A DNA stretch of 64,000 nt, from positions 124,001-188,000 of the forward strand of contig JBJLAO010000002.1 in NCBI GenBank assembly GCA_045568635.1, given 5' to 3'. Both the position numbers and the translations under genes were made by a program. Each line of letters begins with the position of its first letter. The stretch's first letter is position 1. The notes under the pieces were generated by a model. That model was not told where the DNA came from. It searched no databases and saw only the letters and a list, made by a program, of their open reading frames with translations. Of the stretch, positions 34,578 to 43,563 are shown one piece after another. This DNA comes from MedAcidi-G1 sp000817085. Its GTDB lineage: Bacteria > Actinomycetota > Acidimicrobiia > Acidimicrobiales > MedAcidi-G1.

Positions 34578-36515
34578 TCATGTCTTTATCTTCTCGGTAA
34601 AAAATACTTCCACATCATCGATGTTTTCTGTTACCGGCATATCAGGAAAAGAGTTTAGAAACTTATGAGCGTAGTCAGAGCGCGTCATTCTCGGATCTAA
34701 TATGGCGACGACTCCTGAATCGTTCTTTTTTCGTATTAATCGGCCGGCTGCTTGAACGACTCGTAAAACGGCGACGGGCAATTCAACTTCCCTCCACCCG
34801 AAGCCATGTGTTTTTAAAGATGATTGCTGTGACCAAGCTTTTATAAGAAACTCTGTTGGCCCAGGAAAAGGTATGCGATTTAATATCACGAGACTTAGTG
34901 ACGGACCTGGGACATCAACACCTTGAAAAAATGTTCTTGTTCCGAATAGGCAGGATTTTTCGTCTGAAGCAAACTCTCGTAGAAGCTCTTTCGGAGATTT
35001 TTCACCTTGCATGAGGATAGGTAGATCTAAGCGCTTTCTTATCTCTTTGGTCACTCGGCGTAGTTCATTGCGACTGGTAAACAAGCATAAAGTTCGGCCG
35101 CCTGCTAATGAGATAAGTTTTTCTATTTCTTCCACCACTAACTCTTGCCAATGTGAAGCATCTTTGCTTGGGTCTGGTAAGTCAGGGCAATAAATAAGGC
35201 TCTGTTTTTTATAGTTGAAAGGGCTTTCAATTCTCAGCGGATTTCCATCATCAATGGGAACGCCTAACCGGGCTATGAGGTTTGTTTGAATCGTCGCACT
35301 TGTAAGTACAGCCTGTTTTTCTTCCCAAAGGTATTCTTTGAGATTTCCTGACACATCCAAGGGTGAAATATTCAGTTCTGGTTTACCCCGTTCATTAAAT
35401 TCGATCCAAGCGACTTGAGAGAGAGTTGGCCCGGAGCTTAAAAACAGTCTTACTGTACGTATGTCTTCAAGTAAGGAGTCTCCAGCACTGGTGATTCGCA
35501 ATTTTGTTCGATCTTCGTCATTGGAATTTCTAACTAAATGGTTTATTCGTTCCACTCGACCTTCGGCCAATTCAAGTGTTTCTGAAATTGCAGCTGCATT
35601 ACCGCTATGAACCCACTGTCCTTCATGTTGAGTCATATTTTTAGTTAACAATTCAGCTAATTCAATGATGTTTGTTACTGCATCTGACTGTTTTTCTCCA
35701 AGAAGTCTTTTTGCATGAAGTCCTAGCCACTCGAAACGCCCAGAACTTAAGGCAACTGACCAAGCTTTTGTAAAGGAAGCTTCCATTTCGTGTGCTTCAT
35801 CGATTACAACATGCTCATGGGGGCCCACTAAATGCCCACCTATTGCTAGATCAATCGCATAAAGGGCATGGTTTGCAACTATCACATCCGCCTGGGAAGA
35901 TTTTTCTCTGGATTTAACGGCGAAGCACGAATCGTAAAAAGGACACTTTTCTTTACCAAAGCATTCTTTTCGCGTCACACTAACCGAGTCCCATGTTGAT
36001 TCTTTAATGGAAAATGAAACATCACTTCGGTCGCCAGTTTCGGTAGTTTTACTCCACTTAATTATTTGATCAATTTCCTCAAAATCATTATCAGCGAAAA
36101 AAGACTCCTGGCGTCCATTAGATTTAGACTTCTCCGCTGCATCAACCCGCTCATTACACAAATAATTATTCCAACCCTTTAAGGGTAAAAAGTTGAAAGA
36201 TCTATTCTGTTCCATTTCAATATGTTTCTTGAGTAGCGGTAAGTCGCTTTTTAACATCTGATCTTGCAAAGCCTTCGTGTAAGTCGCAACTACTACTCGT
36301 TTTCCTTTTAAGGCATAAGGAAGTAGATAAGCGAGAGTTTTGCCAGTTCCAGTTCCTGCCTCAACAACTAGATGTTCACTATCCGCTATTGATGAGTCAA
36401 CTGCTAAAGCCATACCAGTCTGACCGGGTCGTTCTTCACTGCTTTCAATACTCGATGCAAGTAACTGAAGAGAGTTAACTAGTTTTTCGTTATACACCTT
36501 AATAGGATGACACAC
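34578..36515 (-). CDS. DinG/XPD-like ATP-dependent DNA helicase
   Basis: The 645-residue helicase shows Walker A AGTGTGKTLAYLL, motif II VIDEAHEMEASF, motif III TSATIQTN, and motif VI VVQAAGRLIRKKND. The iron-sulfur cluster cysteines of XPD-family helicases are present in NYLCNERV and CFGKEKCPFYDSC. Such enzymes unwind DNA 5'-3', including R-loops and G-quadruplexes, and act in repair and replication restart. The start is a GTG at 36515, with another GTG six codons in. It is separated by about 135 bases of unremarkable sequence from the GC-rich methyltransferase gene. Confidence 0.88.
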   Translation of the reverse strand: MCHPIKVYNEKLVNSLQLLASSIESSEERPGQTGMALAVDSSIADSEHLVVEAGTGTGKTLAYLLPYALKGKRVVVATYTKALQDQMLKSDLPLLKKHIEMEQNRSFNFLPLKGWNNYLCNERVDAAEKSKSNGRQESFFADNDFEEIDQIIKWSKTTETGDRSDVSFSIKESTWDSVSVTRKECFGKEKCPFYDSCFAVKSREKSSQADVIVANHALYAIDLAIGGHLVGPHEHVVIDEAHEMEASFTKAWSVALSSGRFEWLGLHAKRLLGEKQSDAVTNIIELAELLTKNMTQHEGQWVHSGNAAAISETLELAEGRVERINHLVRNSNDEDRTKLRITSAGDSLLEDIRTVRLFLSSGPTLSQVAWIEFNERGKPELNISPLDVSGNLKEYLWEEKQAVLTSATIQTNLIARLGVPIDDGNPLRIESPFNYKKQSLIYCPDLPDPSKDASHWQELVVEEIEKLISLAGGRTLCLFTSRNELRRVTKEIRKRLDLPILMQGEKSPKELLREFASDEKSCLFGTRTFFQGVDVPGPSLSLVILNRIPFPGPTEFLIKAWSQQSSLKTHGFGWREVELPVAVLRVVQAAGRLIRKKNDSGVVAILDPRMTRSDYAHKFLNSFPDMPVTENIDDVEVFFTEKIKT

Positions 36516-36650
36516 TTTCTTAGAAATGTAGCGAGGCTTATATCACTACTTCAAAGCCACAGTGTTGAAGCTAACACTCGTATAAAGGCGAATATCTACG
36601 TTAGGCGTTTCATCACATTGCTTTGAGTTTGCACTGGTGGGCCAAAGATC

Positions 36651-37751
36651 TCAGCTTTCTTTAGCAATAGTCAAGTAGACGTGGACATAGTCCATGCCGT
36701 GTCCTTCCGGAGCCGCACAAACCATCGATTCGTAGGTGTCATAAAAGTTGTCGATAATCTCATCACGCTCAACATCTAATCTACTTTTATGAAGTCCTGC
36801 AGAGAAGGTCGCTTCGCTCCAGGAACGCAGAGTCGGAATGTACTCACTAGCGAATCGTGCAGCATCACCGTGACTTTGAAACTCAGCGGCAAACGGACAC
36901 CTCACAACTCTACTTTCGCAATGTTCAACGCTGAGCCCCGCCTGCTTGACAGTGCTGGTGGGGTCCTCAAGCGGTGCGCAGAACTCATCGACACTCTTGT
37001 AATACTGGGGCAAGGTCATCGCTGCGTATTCAGCTTCGCTGATCATGTTGTCCTTCACGAAACCCCGCCAAATGGCATCAAACGTGTCGAACATGTTGAT
37101 CCCGCCCGTGTTGCCTAGATATCTACCTTCGTCATCGACCCCGAAGTTAACCAGAACGAGGCGGCCGCCTGGCGCCAGTTCTACAGCACGGTGAAGCAGG
37201 ATGATTTCCCAGTCTTTTGCTGCTTGAAGCTGGAACTCCTTCAGACTCGTACCCGTTGCGCCAACTGCATGGACGTGATCTGGGATGTCGCATGGTTTTC
37301 GTGACAGCCAGTGCATTGCTGTCGCAGAGAACCCAAGATCGAGTGTGTTGGCTGGCAAAATCCGATTATAGAAAGACGTGGCTGAGGCCATGACTTGAAT
37401 GTTCTCAAAACGGTCTAGGTAACTCGCTTGTCCGGTGAGGCCGTGAAGCATCTGGAAGATGACATTGTAGTCGTTGCGTGGTTGATCGGTGTAGACGATT
37501 TGAACGTCACGCTCGGGGAAACGCTGACGTATCGCAGCGATCGCATCACCTATCATCTCGAGCGAGGTTCCAGCATCCGCTGTTCCCATGTCGGAAAACG
37601 TAAACGCACTTCCTGGCCTGTCCGGAATGCGTTCAATCGCATCTAGGACAATTGGCCAGGCGCCGTTAATTACGTCTTTCGCTCCCAGAGTTGCCAGTGA
37701 ATAAGCCCCGCCAGCTGTCATGGCAACGTGTGTCTTGTCATTTTCTGCCAT
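36651..37751 (-). CDS. SABATH-family carboxyl methyltransferase
   Basis: The 366-residue protein follows the plant-type SABATH (Methyltransf_7) layout: YSLATLGAKDVIN near the start, FTFSDMGTADAGTSLEM for the SAM site, NDYNVIFQMLHGL, and the aromatic-pocket segment LGFSATAMHWLSRKP. In plants these enzymes methylate salicylate, jasmonate, indole acetate or gibberellin; bacterial ones are less known. It would make a methyl ester from a small carboxylic acid and SAM. The DNA is GC-rich against AT-rich neighbours, hinting at transfer. The 2OG oxygenase gene precedes it by 9 bases. Substrate unknown. Confidence 0.85.
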   Translation of the reverse strand: MAENDKTHVAMTAGGAYSLATLGAKDVINGAWPIVLDAIERIPDRPGSAFTFSDMGTADAGTSLEMIGDAIAAIRQRFPERDVQIVYTDQPRNDYNVIFQMLHGLTGQASYLDRFENIQVMASATSFYNRILPANTLDLGFSATAMHWLSRKPCDIPDHVHAVGATGTSLKEFQLQAAKDWEIILLHRAVELAPGGRLVLVNFGVDDEGRYLGNTGGINMFDTFDAIWRGFVKDNMISEAEYAAMTLPQYYKSVDEFCAPLEDPTSTVKQAGLSVEHCESRVVRCPFAAEFQSHGDAARFASEYIPTLRSWSEATFSAGLHKSRLDVERDEIIDNFYDTYESMVCAAPEGHGMDYVHVYLTIAKES

Positions 37752-37760
37752 AAGGATCTT

Positions 37761-38726
37761 CTATTCTGGTAAGGGAACGTTGGCGATCGGGAAGATCCTA
37801 TTCCAATACTTGCGCTGGTAGACCTCGGAGATGTCGGCATCTGGATCATCGATTGCACCATTCATGAGTGGCTTGATAGGCGCGTCCCATCTGGCATACA
37901 CGAAAAAAGGAATCGAATAACGGTCGACACCAGATCGATTGATGACACGGTGTGGCGTTGAAGAGAACTCTCCGTTAGTCCAGATCTGCATTGCGTTGCC
38001 CAGGTTGACGATGAAGGTACCGGGAACAGGCGGCGCCTCAACCCATTCCCCACTCTTGCTTTCAATCTCCAAACCTCCGTTATCGTCCTGCCAGAGAATA
38101 GTAAAGCCGCCCTCGTCTGAGTGGGGCACGACGCCTATATTGCTTACGCTCATTGGATTGGTTTGAGGTGGATAGTGGTTGACCTTCAGTAGAGACTGAA
38201 CAGGATTGAAAAGGTTAGCGAGAAATTCTGGTTCCATTCCTAGAGCGAGGGAGAAGGCGCGCTGTAACACGCCGGACAGAATGCAGGCGGTTTCGTAGTA
38301 GGCCTCCATCGCATTACGCAGCGCCTCTCCATTCTCCGGCCAGACGTTGGGACCATCTAATTTGTTCTGAGGATCAAGAGAGCGATCAGCACCCATCCAA
38401 TACCCCTCCTGATTACTTGTTGCGGCGTTGTCCTCTCCTTCATACGAGCGGTAGCGAAGGGGTAGGTAGCCACGCAACCGTTGGTCAAGTACAACCGTCT
38501 TCTTCTCAGCCATAGGGCGAGCGAAGAAGTCTCGTGAAGCCGTGAGAAAGTCGTCAATTAGGTACTGGGGGAAGCCGTGGTTTTGAATGTAAACGAAACC
38601 TACATCCCTGCAGGCTGACCCTAGTGCGTCAATTGTTGCCTGATCCTCATTACCAGCGACAAGCTTAGTTAAGTCAATTATCGGGATCTCGGTAAAATCC
38701 AGTCGGCGTGATAAAGGAATTCCCAT
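37761..38726 (-). CDS. 2-oxoglutarate/Fe(II) oxygenase, isopenicillin-N-synthase-like
   Basis: The 321 residues show the DIOX_N front half (IPIIDLTKLVAG, CRDVGFVYIQNHGF) and a C-terminal oxygenase with iron ligands HxD in VPHSDEGGFTILWQ and His plus the RxS oxoglutarate-binding pair in STPHRVINRSGVDRYSIPFF. Relatives include flavonoid, gibberellin and auxin oxidases and ethylene-forming enzymes. It is transcribed just before the SABATH gene and shares its GC-rich composition. The pair probably hydroxylates and methylates one small molecule; that is inference. Confidence 0.88.
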   Translation of the reverse strand: MGIPLSRRLDFTEIPIIDLTKLVAGNEDQATIDALGSACRDVGFVYIQNHGFPQYLIDDFLTASRDFFARPMAEKKTVVLDQRLRGYLPLRYRSYEGEDNAATSNQEGYWMGADRSLDPQNKLDGPNVWPENGEALRNAMEAYYETACILSGVLQRAFSLALGMEPEFLANLFNPVQSLLKVNHYPPQTNPMSVSNIGVVPHSDEGGFTILWQDDNGGLEIESKSGEWVEAPPVPGTFIVNLGNAMQIWTNGEFSSTPHRVINRSGVDRYSIPFFVYARWDAPIKPLMNGAIDDPDADISEVYQRKYWNRIFPIANVPLPE

Positions 38727-38836
38727 TCTATTTCATCCTAGTAGAGCTTTCTTATCGACAGTGGATAAGGGTTATTGGTCGCCTCTTTTCACACAGACAA
38801 GGTTCGCAGTACCTTTCCCAATTACAAATACACAAT

Positions 38837-39169
38837 TCATGGACGATCCAGCCCACTATTCAAATGAGATTCTGCATTTTCTCTTAAAAACTGAAAAGTG
38901 TATATTCCTGTATTGTGACCGTCGCTCCAAGTAATGTTCACACCCCAAGATCCATGAAATTGAGCATCTCTTATGGAAAGTTTCTGAGAACCTTCAGATT
39001 GTGGCCAAGCTGCTTTTCCTTTCTCACGCAATGAGCGACACATAGCGCAAGGGCAAATTAATCTCAAAGTCATTAAATCGATTTCCGCTGAGTAGTTATC
39101 GGCGAAAGTAACTTTGATACCCACAGTTCGTTCAACATCGAGTTCAACTAAGTCGTACTTATCATCCAT
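38837..39169 (-). CDS. DUF971 (GBBH-like N-terminal domain) protein
   Basis: A 110-residue protein with the DUF971 pattern: a CPCAMCRSLR cysteine patch, a VNITWSDGHNTGIYTFQFL closing and DNYSAEIDL in between. The domain forms the N-terminal zinc-binding part of gamma-butyrobetaine hydroxylases and occurs alone in bacteria, often near iron-sulfur assembly genes. No such gene is next to it. It follows tRNA-Leu and the gap-pgk-tpiA-secG run on the same strand. Confidence 0.85.
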   Translation of the reverse strand: MDDKYDLVELDVERTVGIKVTFADNYSAEIDLMTLRLICPCAMCRSLREKGKAAWPQSEGSQKLSIRDAQFHGSWGVNITWSDGHNTGIYTFQFLRENAESHLNSGLDRP

Positions 39170-39291
39170 TGTTAATCATTACTTAAAGCTGATGAATATG
39201 CACTTTCAGAGAGCTTTAAATCGAATTATCCCATTCGTAGATTCGACCTACAAATATGCGAATAAAGAGTTCCTCTTTTTAGTTAATTATT

Positions 39292-39379
39292 TGGTGTCGG
39301 AGGGGGGACTTGAACCCCCACGCCCTAATCGGGCACAAGGTCCTTAACCTTGCGCGTCTGCCAATTCCGCCACTCCGAC
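39292..39379 (-). tRNA. tRNA-Leu, anticodon AAG
   Basis: The minus strand folds as a class II tRNA. Acceptor GTCGGAG pairs with CTCCGAC, the anticodon stem is CAAGG/CCTTG around loop TTAAGGA (anticodon AAG), a long variable arm (GCCCGATTAGGGC) is present, and the T-loop is TTCAAGT. Discriminator A and an encoded CCA complete the 3' end. The long arm fits Leu. A34 is uncommon in bacterial leucine tRNAs, where GAG normally reads CUU/CUC. Confidence 0.92.
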
Positions 39380-39388
39380 AAAGTTTGG

Positions 39389-39613
39389 TTAATACAAAAG
39401 ACCCAGACTGATTGTTGTAAAAGTAAAAATCAGTGCCGCAACAACCGTTATACGATCTAAATTTTGTTCAACTACTGTAGAACCCGCGGTTTGCGCACCC
39501 ACACCGCCGCCAAACATATCCGAAAGACCGCCGCCCTTTCCACTATGAAGAAGAACAAGGAAAATCAAACCAAGTCCAGAAATTACCTGCAATACAGCTA
39601 TTAATACAAACAT
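39389..39613 (-). CDS. secG: Preprotein translocase subunit SecG
   Basis: A 74-residue membrane protein with two hydrophobic helices (VLIAVLQVISGLGLIFLVLL and VAALIFTFTTISL) around a glycine-rich loop, HSGKGGGLSDMFGGG. That is the SecG pattern; SecG assists SecYE in protein export. It follows tpiA, as in many Actinobacteria. Confidence 0.93.
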   Translation of the reverse strand: MFVLIAVLQVISGLGLIFLVLLHSGKGGGLSDMFGGGVGAQTAGSTVVEQNLDRITVVAALIFTFTTISLGLLY

Positions 39614-39652
39614 CAGGTTTATAGGATACCAATTTTGTTGATATCCAAATCA

Positions 39653-40423
39653 CTAATCCAGTAAGCGATACTTAATTATTCTAGAAAATTCATCAGGATC
39701 CAGAGATGCCCCACCTACGAGCAATCCATCTATATCTTTCTGTTTCATTAAATCTGGTGCATTAATACCCTTAACTGATCCCCCATATTGGATACGAATC
39801 TGTTCACTAGCTGACTTCCATGCATTTTCGACTTTTGCTCGAATTCCCTTACAAACTTCTTGCGCGTCTTCAGGAGTAGCATTTTTTCCTGTTCCTATAG
39901 CCCAAACAGGTTCATACGCAATCACCATCGAAGCAACATCTGAAGTTTTTACTTCCTTAAGGCCATCTTCTAATTGCTTCTCCACCACTTCAAGTGTTCG
40001 TCCATCTTCTCTCTCCTCAGTTGTTTCCCCAACGCAGAGTATTGGAGTCATTTCTTTCGCTATCACAGCGCGAACTTTTCTATTTATATCTTCGTTCGAT
40101 TCCCCAAAAATGTGACGTCGTTCCGAATGACCAACAATCACAAGTGAAACATTTAGTTTCGCTAGCATTTCTGGCGAGACTTCACCAGTGAAAGCACCTT
40201 TATCTTCCCAGTGACAGTGTTGAGCCCCAAGACTTATCGGTATTCCATCAACTTCTATAACGGTTTGCAAAGAACGTAGATCAGTAAACGGTGCATGAAC
40301 AGAAACGTCAACGTTTTCATAGTCTGACGATGAAAGAGCGTACGCCAAACGCTGAATAGTTTGTATAGCTTCAAAATGATTATGGTGCATTTTCCAGTTG
40401 CCGCTGATTAAAGGTTTTCTCAC
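39653..40423 (-). CDS. tpiA: Triosephosphate isomerase
   Basis: The full-length (256-residue) TIM barrel interconverts dihydroxyacetone phosphate and glyceraldehyde 3-phosphate. Active-site Lys is in GNWKMHHN, His in VIVGHSERR, Glu in IAYEPVWAIGTG, and the phosphate loops are IQYGGSVKG and GLLVGGASL. It lies 10 bases after pgk in the gap-pgk-tpiA-secG operon. Confidence 0.96.
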   Translation of the reverse strand: MRKPLISGNWKMHHNHFEAIQTIQRLAYALSSSDYENVDVSVHAPFTDLRSLQTVIEVDGIPISLGAQHCHWEDKGAFTGEVSPEMLAKLNVSLVIVGHSERRHIFGESNEDINRKVRAVIAKEMTPILCVGETTEEREDGRTLEVVEKQLEDGLKEVKTSDVASMVIAYEPVWAIGTGKNATPEDAQEVCKGIRAKVENAWKSASEQIRIQYGGSVKGINAPDLMKQKDIDGLLVGGASLDPDEFSRIIKYRLLD

Positions 40424-40433
40424 AACAGGTACC

Positions 40434-41606
40434 TTAACTTTCTATTTCGCTTTCGCGCAGTGCCATAAGTCCAGGAAGATCGCCTTTTTCTATAAGTTCC
40501 AAAGTAGCTCCACCTCCAGTGGAAATATGATCAATAGAATCTGAAAATCCAAACTTCTTTATCGCAAAGGCAGAATCTCCACCACCCACAAAAGTGAAAG
40601 CCCGTGTCTCAGCCATACCTCGAGCTACTGTTTCAGTTCCGGCTGAAAAACGCGGATCCTCAAAAACACCCATAGGCCCATTCCATAAAACTGTTCCTGC
40701 TTCAAAAACAGCATCAGAAAATTCCACTGCCGAACCTGGTCCAATATCCAAACCCATCCAACCATCAGGAATCGAGCCCCCGCACTGTCTTACTTCTGCC
40801 TCTATATCTGGGTTGCCAATTTGACCATTCGAATTCATCGCTGTGAAATCTAATGGGAGCTTTATAGAAATTCCAGAGTCCATTAAACGGCGACAAGTCT
40901 CGAGCATTTCTTTCTCTACAAGTGAATCACCCACTGGGATGCCAGAAGCAGCTAAAAAGGTAAAACACATACCTCCTCCGATGATTATTTCATCGACTGA
41001 ATCTAGCATTTTTTCTATTAACGCCAATTTGTCACTAACTTTTGCTCCACCTAAAAGCATTAAGAAAGGTCTCTTTGGAGAATCTAAAACCTTTTGTACA
41101 ATTTCGACTTCTCTTTGTAATAAAAAGCCAGCTGCTGATGGAAGAGTTTTGGGTGGACCGACAATTGACGCATGTTCTCGATGTGATGCTCCAAAAGCAT
41201 CATTTACATACGCATCAAAAGCCTCTTCACCTGCTCCAGAAACTAAATAATCAATAAAAGCTTGATCGTTTAATTCTTCTCCAGGGTTAAAACGAAGATT
41301 TTCGAGTACATGCAGATCAGGAAGTTTATCTAACAGCTTTTCTCGTACGGGTTCAATTGAATATTTACTGTCTTTCTGACCATTTGGTCTGCCTAAATGA
41401 CTACATACAACTACAGATGCTTTTCTCTCTGCAAGCCACTCCAAAGTGCGTAAACTCTCTTTTATCCTCAGATCATCATCAATTAATCCGTCTGTTATTG
41501 GGACGTTAAGATCTGACCTGACGAGAATTCGTTTGAAATCGAAGCCTCCTAATTTTGCTTCTAACTCTTCGAGTGTTGGAAGTTTTCGATTATCCAAATT
41601 GTTCAA
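40434..41606 (-). CDS. pgk: Phosphoglycerate kinase
   Basis: The 390-residue kinase makes ATP from 1,3-bisphosphoglycerate. Recognisable are VRSDLNVPITDG, SHLGRPNG, FGASHREHAS, the LLGGAKVSDKL hinge and FVGGGDSAFAI near the nucleotide site. The best start is a TTG (41606), since no ATG or GTG fits the family N-terminus. It lies 7 bases after gap and 10 before tpiA, indicating one transcript. Confidence 0.95.
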   Translation of the reverse strand: MNNLDNRKLPTLEELEAKLGGFDFKRILVRSDLNVPITDGLIDDDLRIKESLRTLEWLAERKASVVVCSHLGRPNGQKDSKYSIEPVREKLLDKLPDLHVLENLRFNPGEELNDQAFIDYLVSGAGEEAFDAYVNDAFGASHREHASIVGPPKTLPSAAGFLLQREVEIVQKVLDSPKRPFLMLLGGAKVSDKLALIEKMLDSVDEIIIGGGMCFTFLAASGIPVGDSLVEKEMLETCRRLMDSGISIKLPLDFTAMNSNGQIGNPDIEAEVRQCGGSIPDGWMGLDIGPGSAVEFSDAVFEAGTVLWNGPMGVFEDPRFSAGTETVARGMAETRAFTFVGGGDSAFAIKKFGFSDSIDHISTGGGATLELIEKGDLPGLMALRESEIES

Positions 41607-41613
41607 CTGCGAA

Positions 41614-42615
41614 TCAAGAAGTAGTTATTGAAACGAGGTCAACGAGTCTGTTTGAATATCCCCACTCATTGTCATACCAGCCGCTTATCTTTACGAGATT
41701 ATCCATAGTCATTGTTAAACCTGAATCGAACACACAACTGGCGGGATTACCGACAATATCAGAGCTGACAAGCGGTCGGTCGCTGTACTCAAGAACTTTA
41801 CTTAAGGCGCCTGTAGTAGCGGCATTTTTAAAAGCAGCGTTTATTTCATCTGCACTCGGAGTGCTACTCAGTAAAGCTGTAAAATCAGTTATTGAACCAT
41901 CTGGAATAGGAACACGAAGAGAAATACCATCTAATTTTCCGTTCATCGCTTGCAGGACTAAACCAGTAGCACGTGCCGCACCTGTTGAGGTAGGTATGAT
42001 GTTTACCGCAGAAGCGCGAGCTCGACGAAGATCACCATGTGGCCCATCTACCAAAGATTGATCTCCTGTGTAAGCATGAACTGTAGTCATTAATCCTTTT
42101 TCTACTCCAAAGGCATCATCTAGGACTTGAACCATCGGCACAAAACAATTTGTCGTGCAACTCGCATTAGATATCACAGTGTGTTTTTCTTTATCAAATT
42201 CTGAATCATTAACTCCGACGACAAAAGTAGCATCTGCCCCATTTGCGGGAGCTGAAACAATAACTAAAGGTGCTCCGGCTTCTAAGTGCATATTTGCTTT
42301 TTCACGATCGGTGAAAATTCCTGTCGACTCAATAACTACATCCACACCCAAGTCACTCCACGGAAGATCTTGAGGGTTTCGTTCTGAGAGAACCTGCAAC
42401 ATTTGTCCGTCTATCATAATGCCACTATCTTCCGCATTTATTTCATTTGGAAGATTCCCGTGCACAGAATCGTGTTTAAGCAAGTGAGCCATAGTAGCGG
42501 TGTCTCCTAGGTCATTGACCGCCACTATCTCCATGTCAGCACCCTGTTTCGCTACTGCACGATAAAAATTTCTTCCAATACGACCAAAGCCATTGATGCC
42601 AATCTTTATAGGCAT
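41614..42615 (-). CDS. gap: Glyceraldehyde-3-phosphate dehydrogenase
   Basis: The 333-residue protein opens with the NAD-binding INGFGRIGRNF and has the catalytic cysteine in SNASCTTNC and the SWYDNEWGYSNR close. It oxidises glyceraldehyde 3-phosphate with NAD or NADP. It is the first glycolytic gene of the gap-pgk-tpiA-secG run, 77 bases after rapZ. In most Actinobacteria yvcK and whiA lie between rapZ and gap; here they do not. Confidence 0.96.
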   Translation of the reverse strand: MPIKIGINGFGRIGRNFYRAVAKQGADMEIVAVNDLGDTATMAHLLKHDSVHGNLPNEINAEDSGIMIDGQMLQVLSERNPQDLPWSDLGVDVVIESTGIFTDREKANMHLEAGAPLVIVSAPANGADATFVVGVNDSEFDKEKHTVISNASCTTNCFVPMVQVLDDAFGVEKGLMTTVHAYTGDQSLVDGPHGDLRRARASAVNIIPTSTGAARATGLVLQAMNGKLDGISLRVPIPDGSITDFTALLSSTPSADEINAAFKNAATTGALSKVLEYSDRPLVSSDIVGNPASCVFDSGLTMTMDNLVKISGWYDNEWGYSNRLVDLVSITTS

Positions 42616-42692
42616 TTATCTCTCCTTCGAATATCCGAACACATCAATTATTACTACCTCAAGTAAGACCTAATGTGGTGTTTTTATTTTAT

Positions 42693-43541
42693 TTACCTAC
42701 TTATATCGCGATGAAAAGTAGATATATGAACGTCTTCATTTTTTAGAATTCTTGCTAGTTCTTCAGCAATTGCAACTGATCGATGCTTACCTCCTGTGCA
42801 GCCAAAGGCTACAGATAGATACGACTTACCTTCATTTTCGTAAGCGGGAATAAGGTACCTCAACAACGAAGAGATATCTTTTAAAAAGGGAGTGGAATTT
42901 TTTTGTTTTAATACATAATCCTGAACGTCATTATTTAAACCATCTTTCTCTCTAAGTTCCTCGACCCAATATGGGTTAGGTAAGAAGCGACAATCGAGTT
43001 GTATATCTACATCACGCGGAACACCGTATTTGAAGCCGAACGAAGAAACAGATATTTGCATTCCACGGTCGCCTTCTCTCCCATACAAGCGAGTCACTGT
43101 TTCACGTAAATTATGCACACTCAAGTCAGAAGTATCTAGTATCAAGTCGGCTTCTGCACGTGTGGATGCCATCATTATCCGTTCCGCTTCTATTGCTTCT
43201 TCAATTGTGGAAATATTTGAAAGTGGGTGTGGACGCCGACTGTCTTTGTATCGGCGGACAAGTGTTTCAGTGGAACAATCCAAGAAAACTAGCGTCACCG
43301 TTTCTTTCTTTTCACGAAGCTCACTAACTGCTGACAAAGTTTCGCCTTCGCTCGCATCTGCTTTGGCTATGAAAGCAACTCGATTCCAGCTTGAATCAGT
43401 TACGCTCGCTAACTCTGAAACTCTGCTCATTATTTCTGCAGGTAATCGATCGATTACAAACCAACCAAGGTCCTCAAGATTGCTAGCAAAATGAGATCTA
43501 CCAGCTCCTGACAAGCCTGCAATCACTAATAATTCTGCCAT
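42693..43541 (-). CDS. rapZ: RNase adapter RapZ / nucleotide-binding protein YvcJ family
   Basis: The 282-residue protein has the P-loop as GLSGAGRSHFA (Arg in place of the usual Lys, a substitution I recall in actinobacterial members), the DNLPAEL-equivalent DRLPAEI, FLDCSTETLVRRYKDSRRPH, and the conserved SFGFKYGVP and GCTGGKHRSV C-terminal motifs. RapZ binds RNA and steers amino-sugar synthesis control in proteobacteria; in Actinobacteria its role is less clear. It sits before gap in the core cluster. Confidence 0.92.
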   Translation of the reverse strand: MAELLVIAGLSGAGRSHFASNLEDLGWFVIDRLPAEIMSRVSELASVTDSSWNRVAFIAKADASEGETLSAVSELREKKETVTLVFLDCSTETLVRRYKDSRRPHPLSNISTIEEAIEAERIMMASTRAEADLILDTSDLSVHNLRETVTRLYGREGDRGMQISVSSFGFKYGVPRDVDIQLDCRFLPNPYWVEELREKDGLNNDVQDYVLKQKNSTPFLKDISSLLRYLIPAYENEGKSYLSVAFGCTGGKHRSVAIAEELARILKNEDVHISTFHRDISR

Positions 43542-43563
43542 AAGTCGATACTACTGCCATCGT

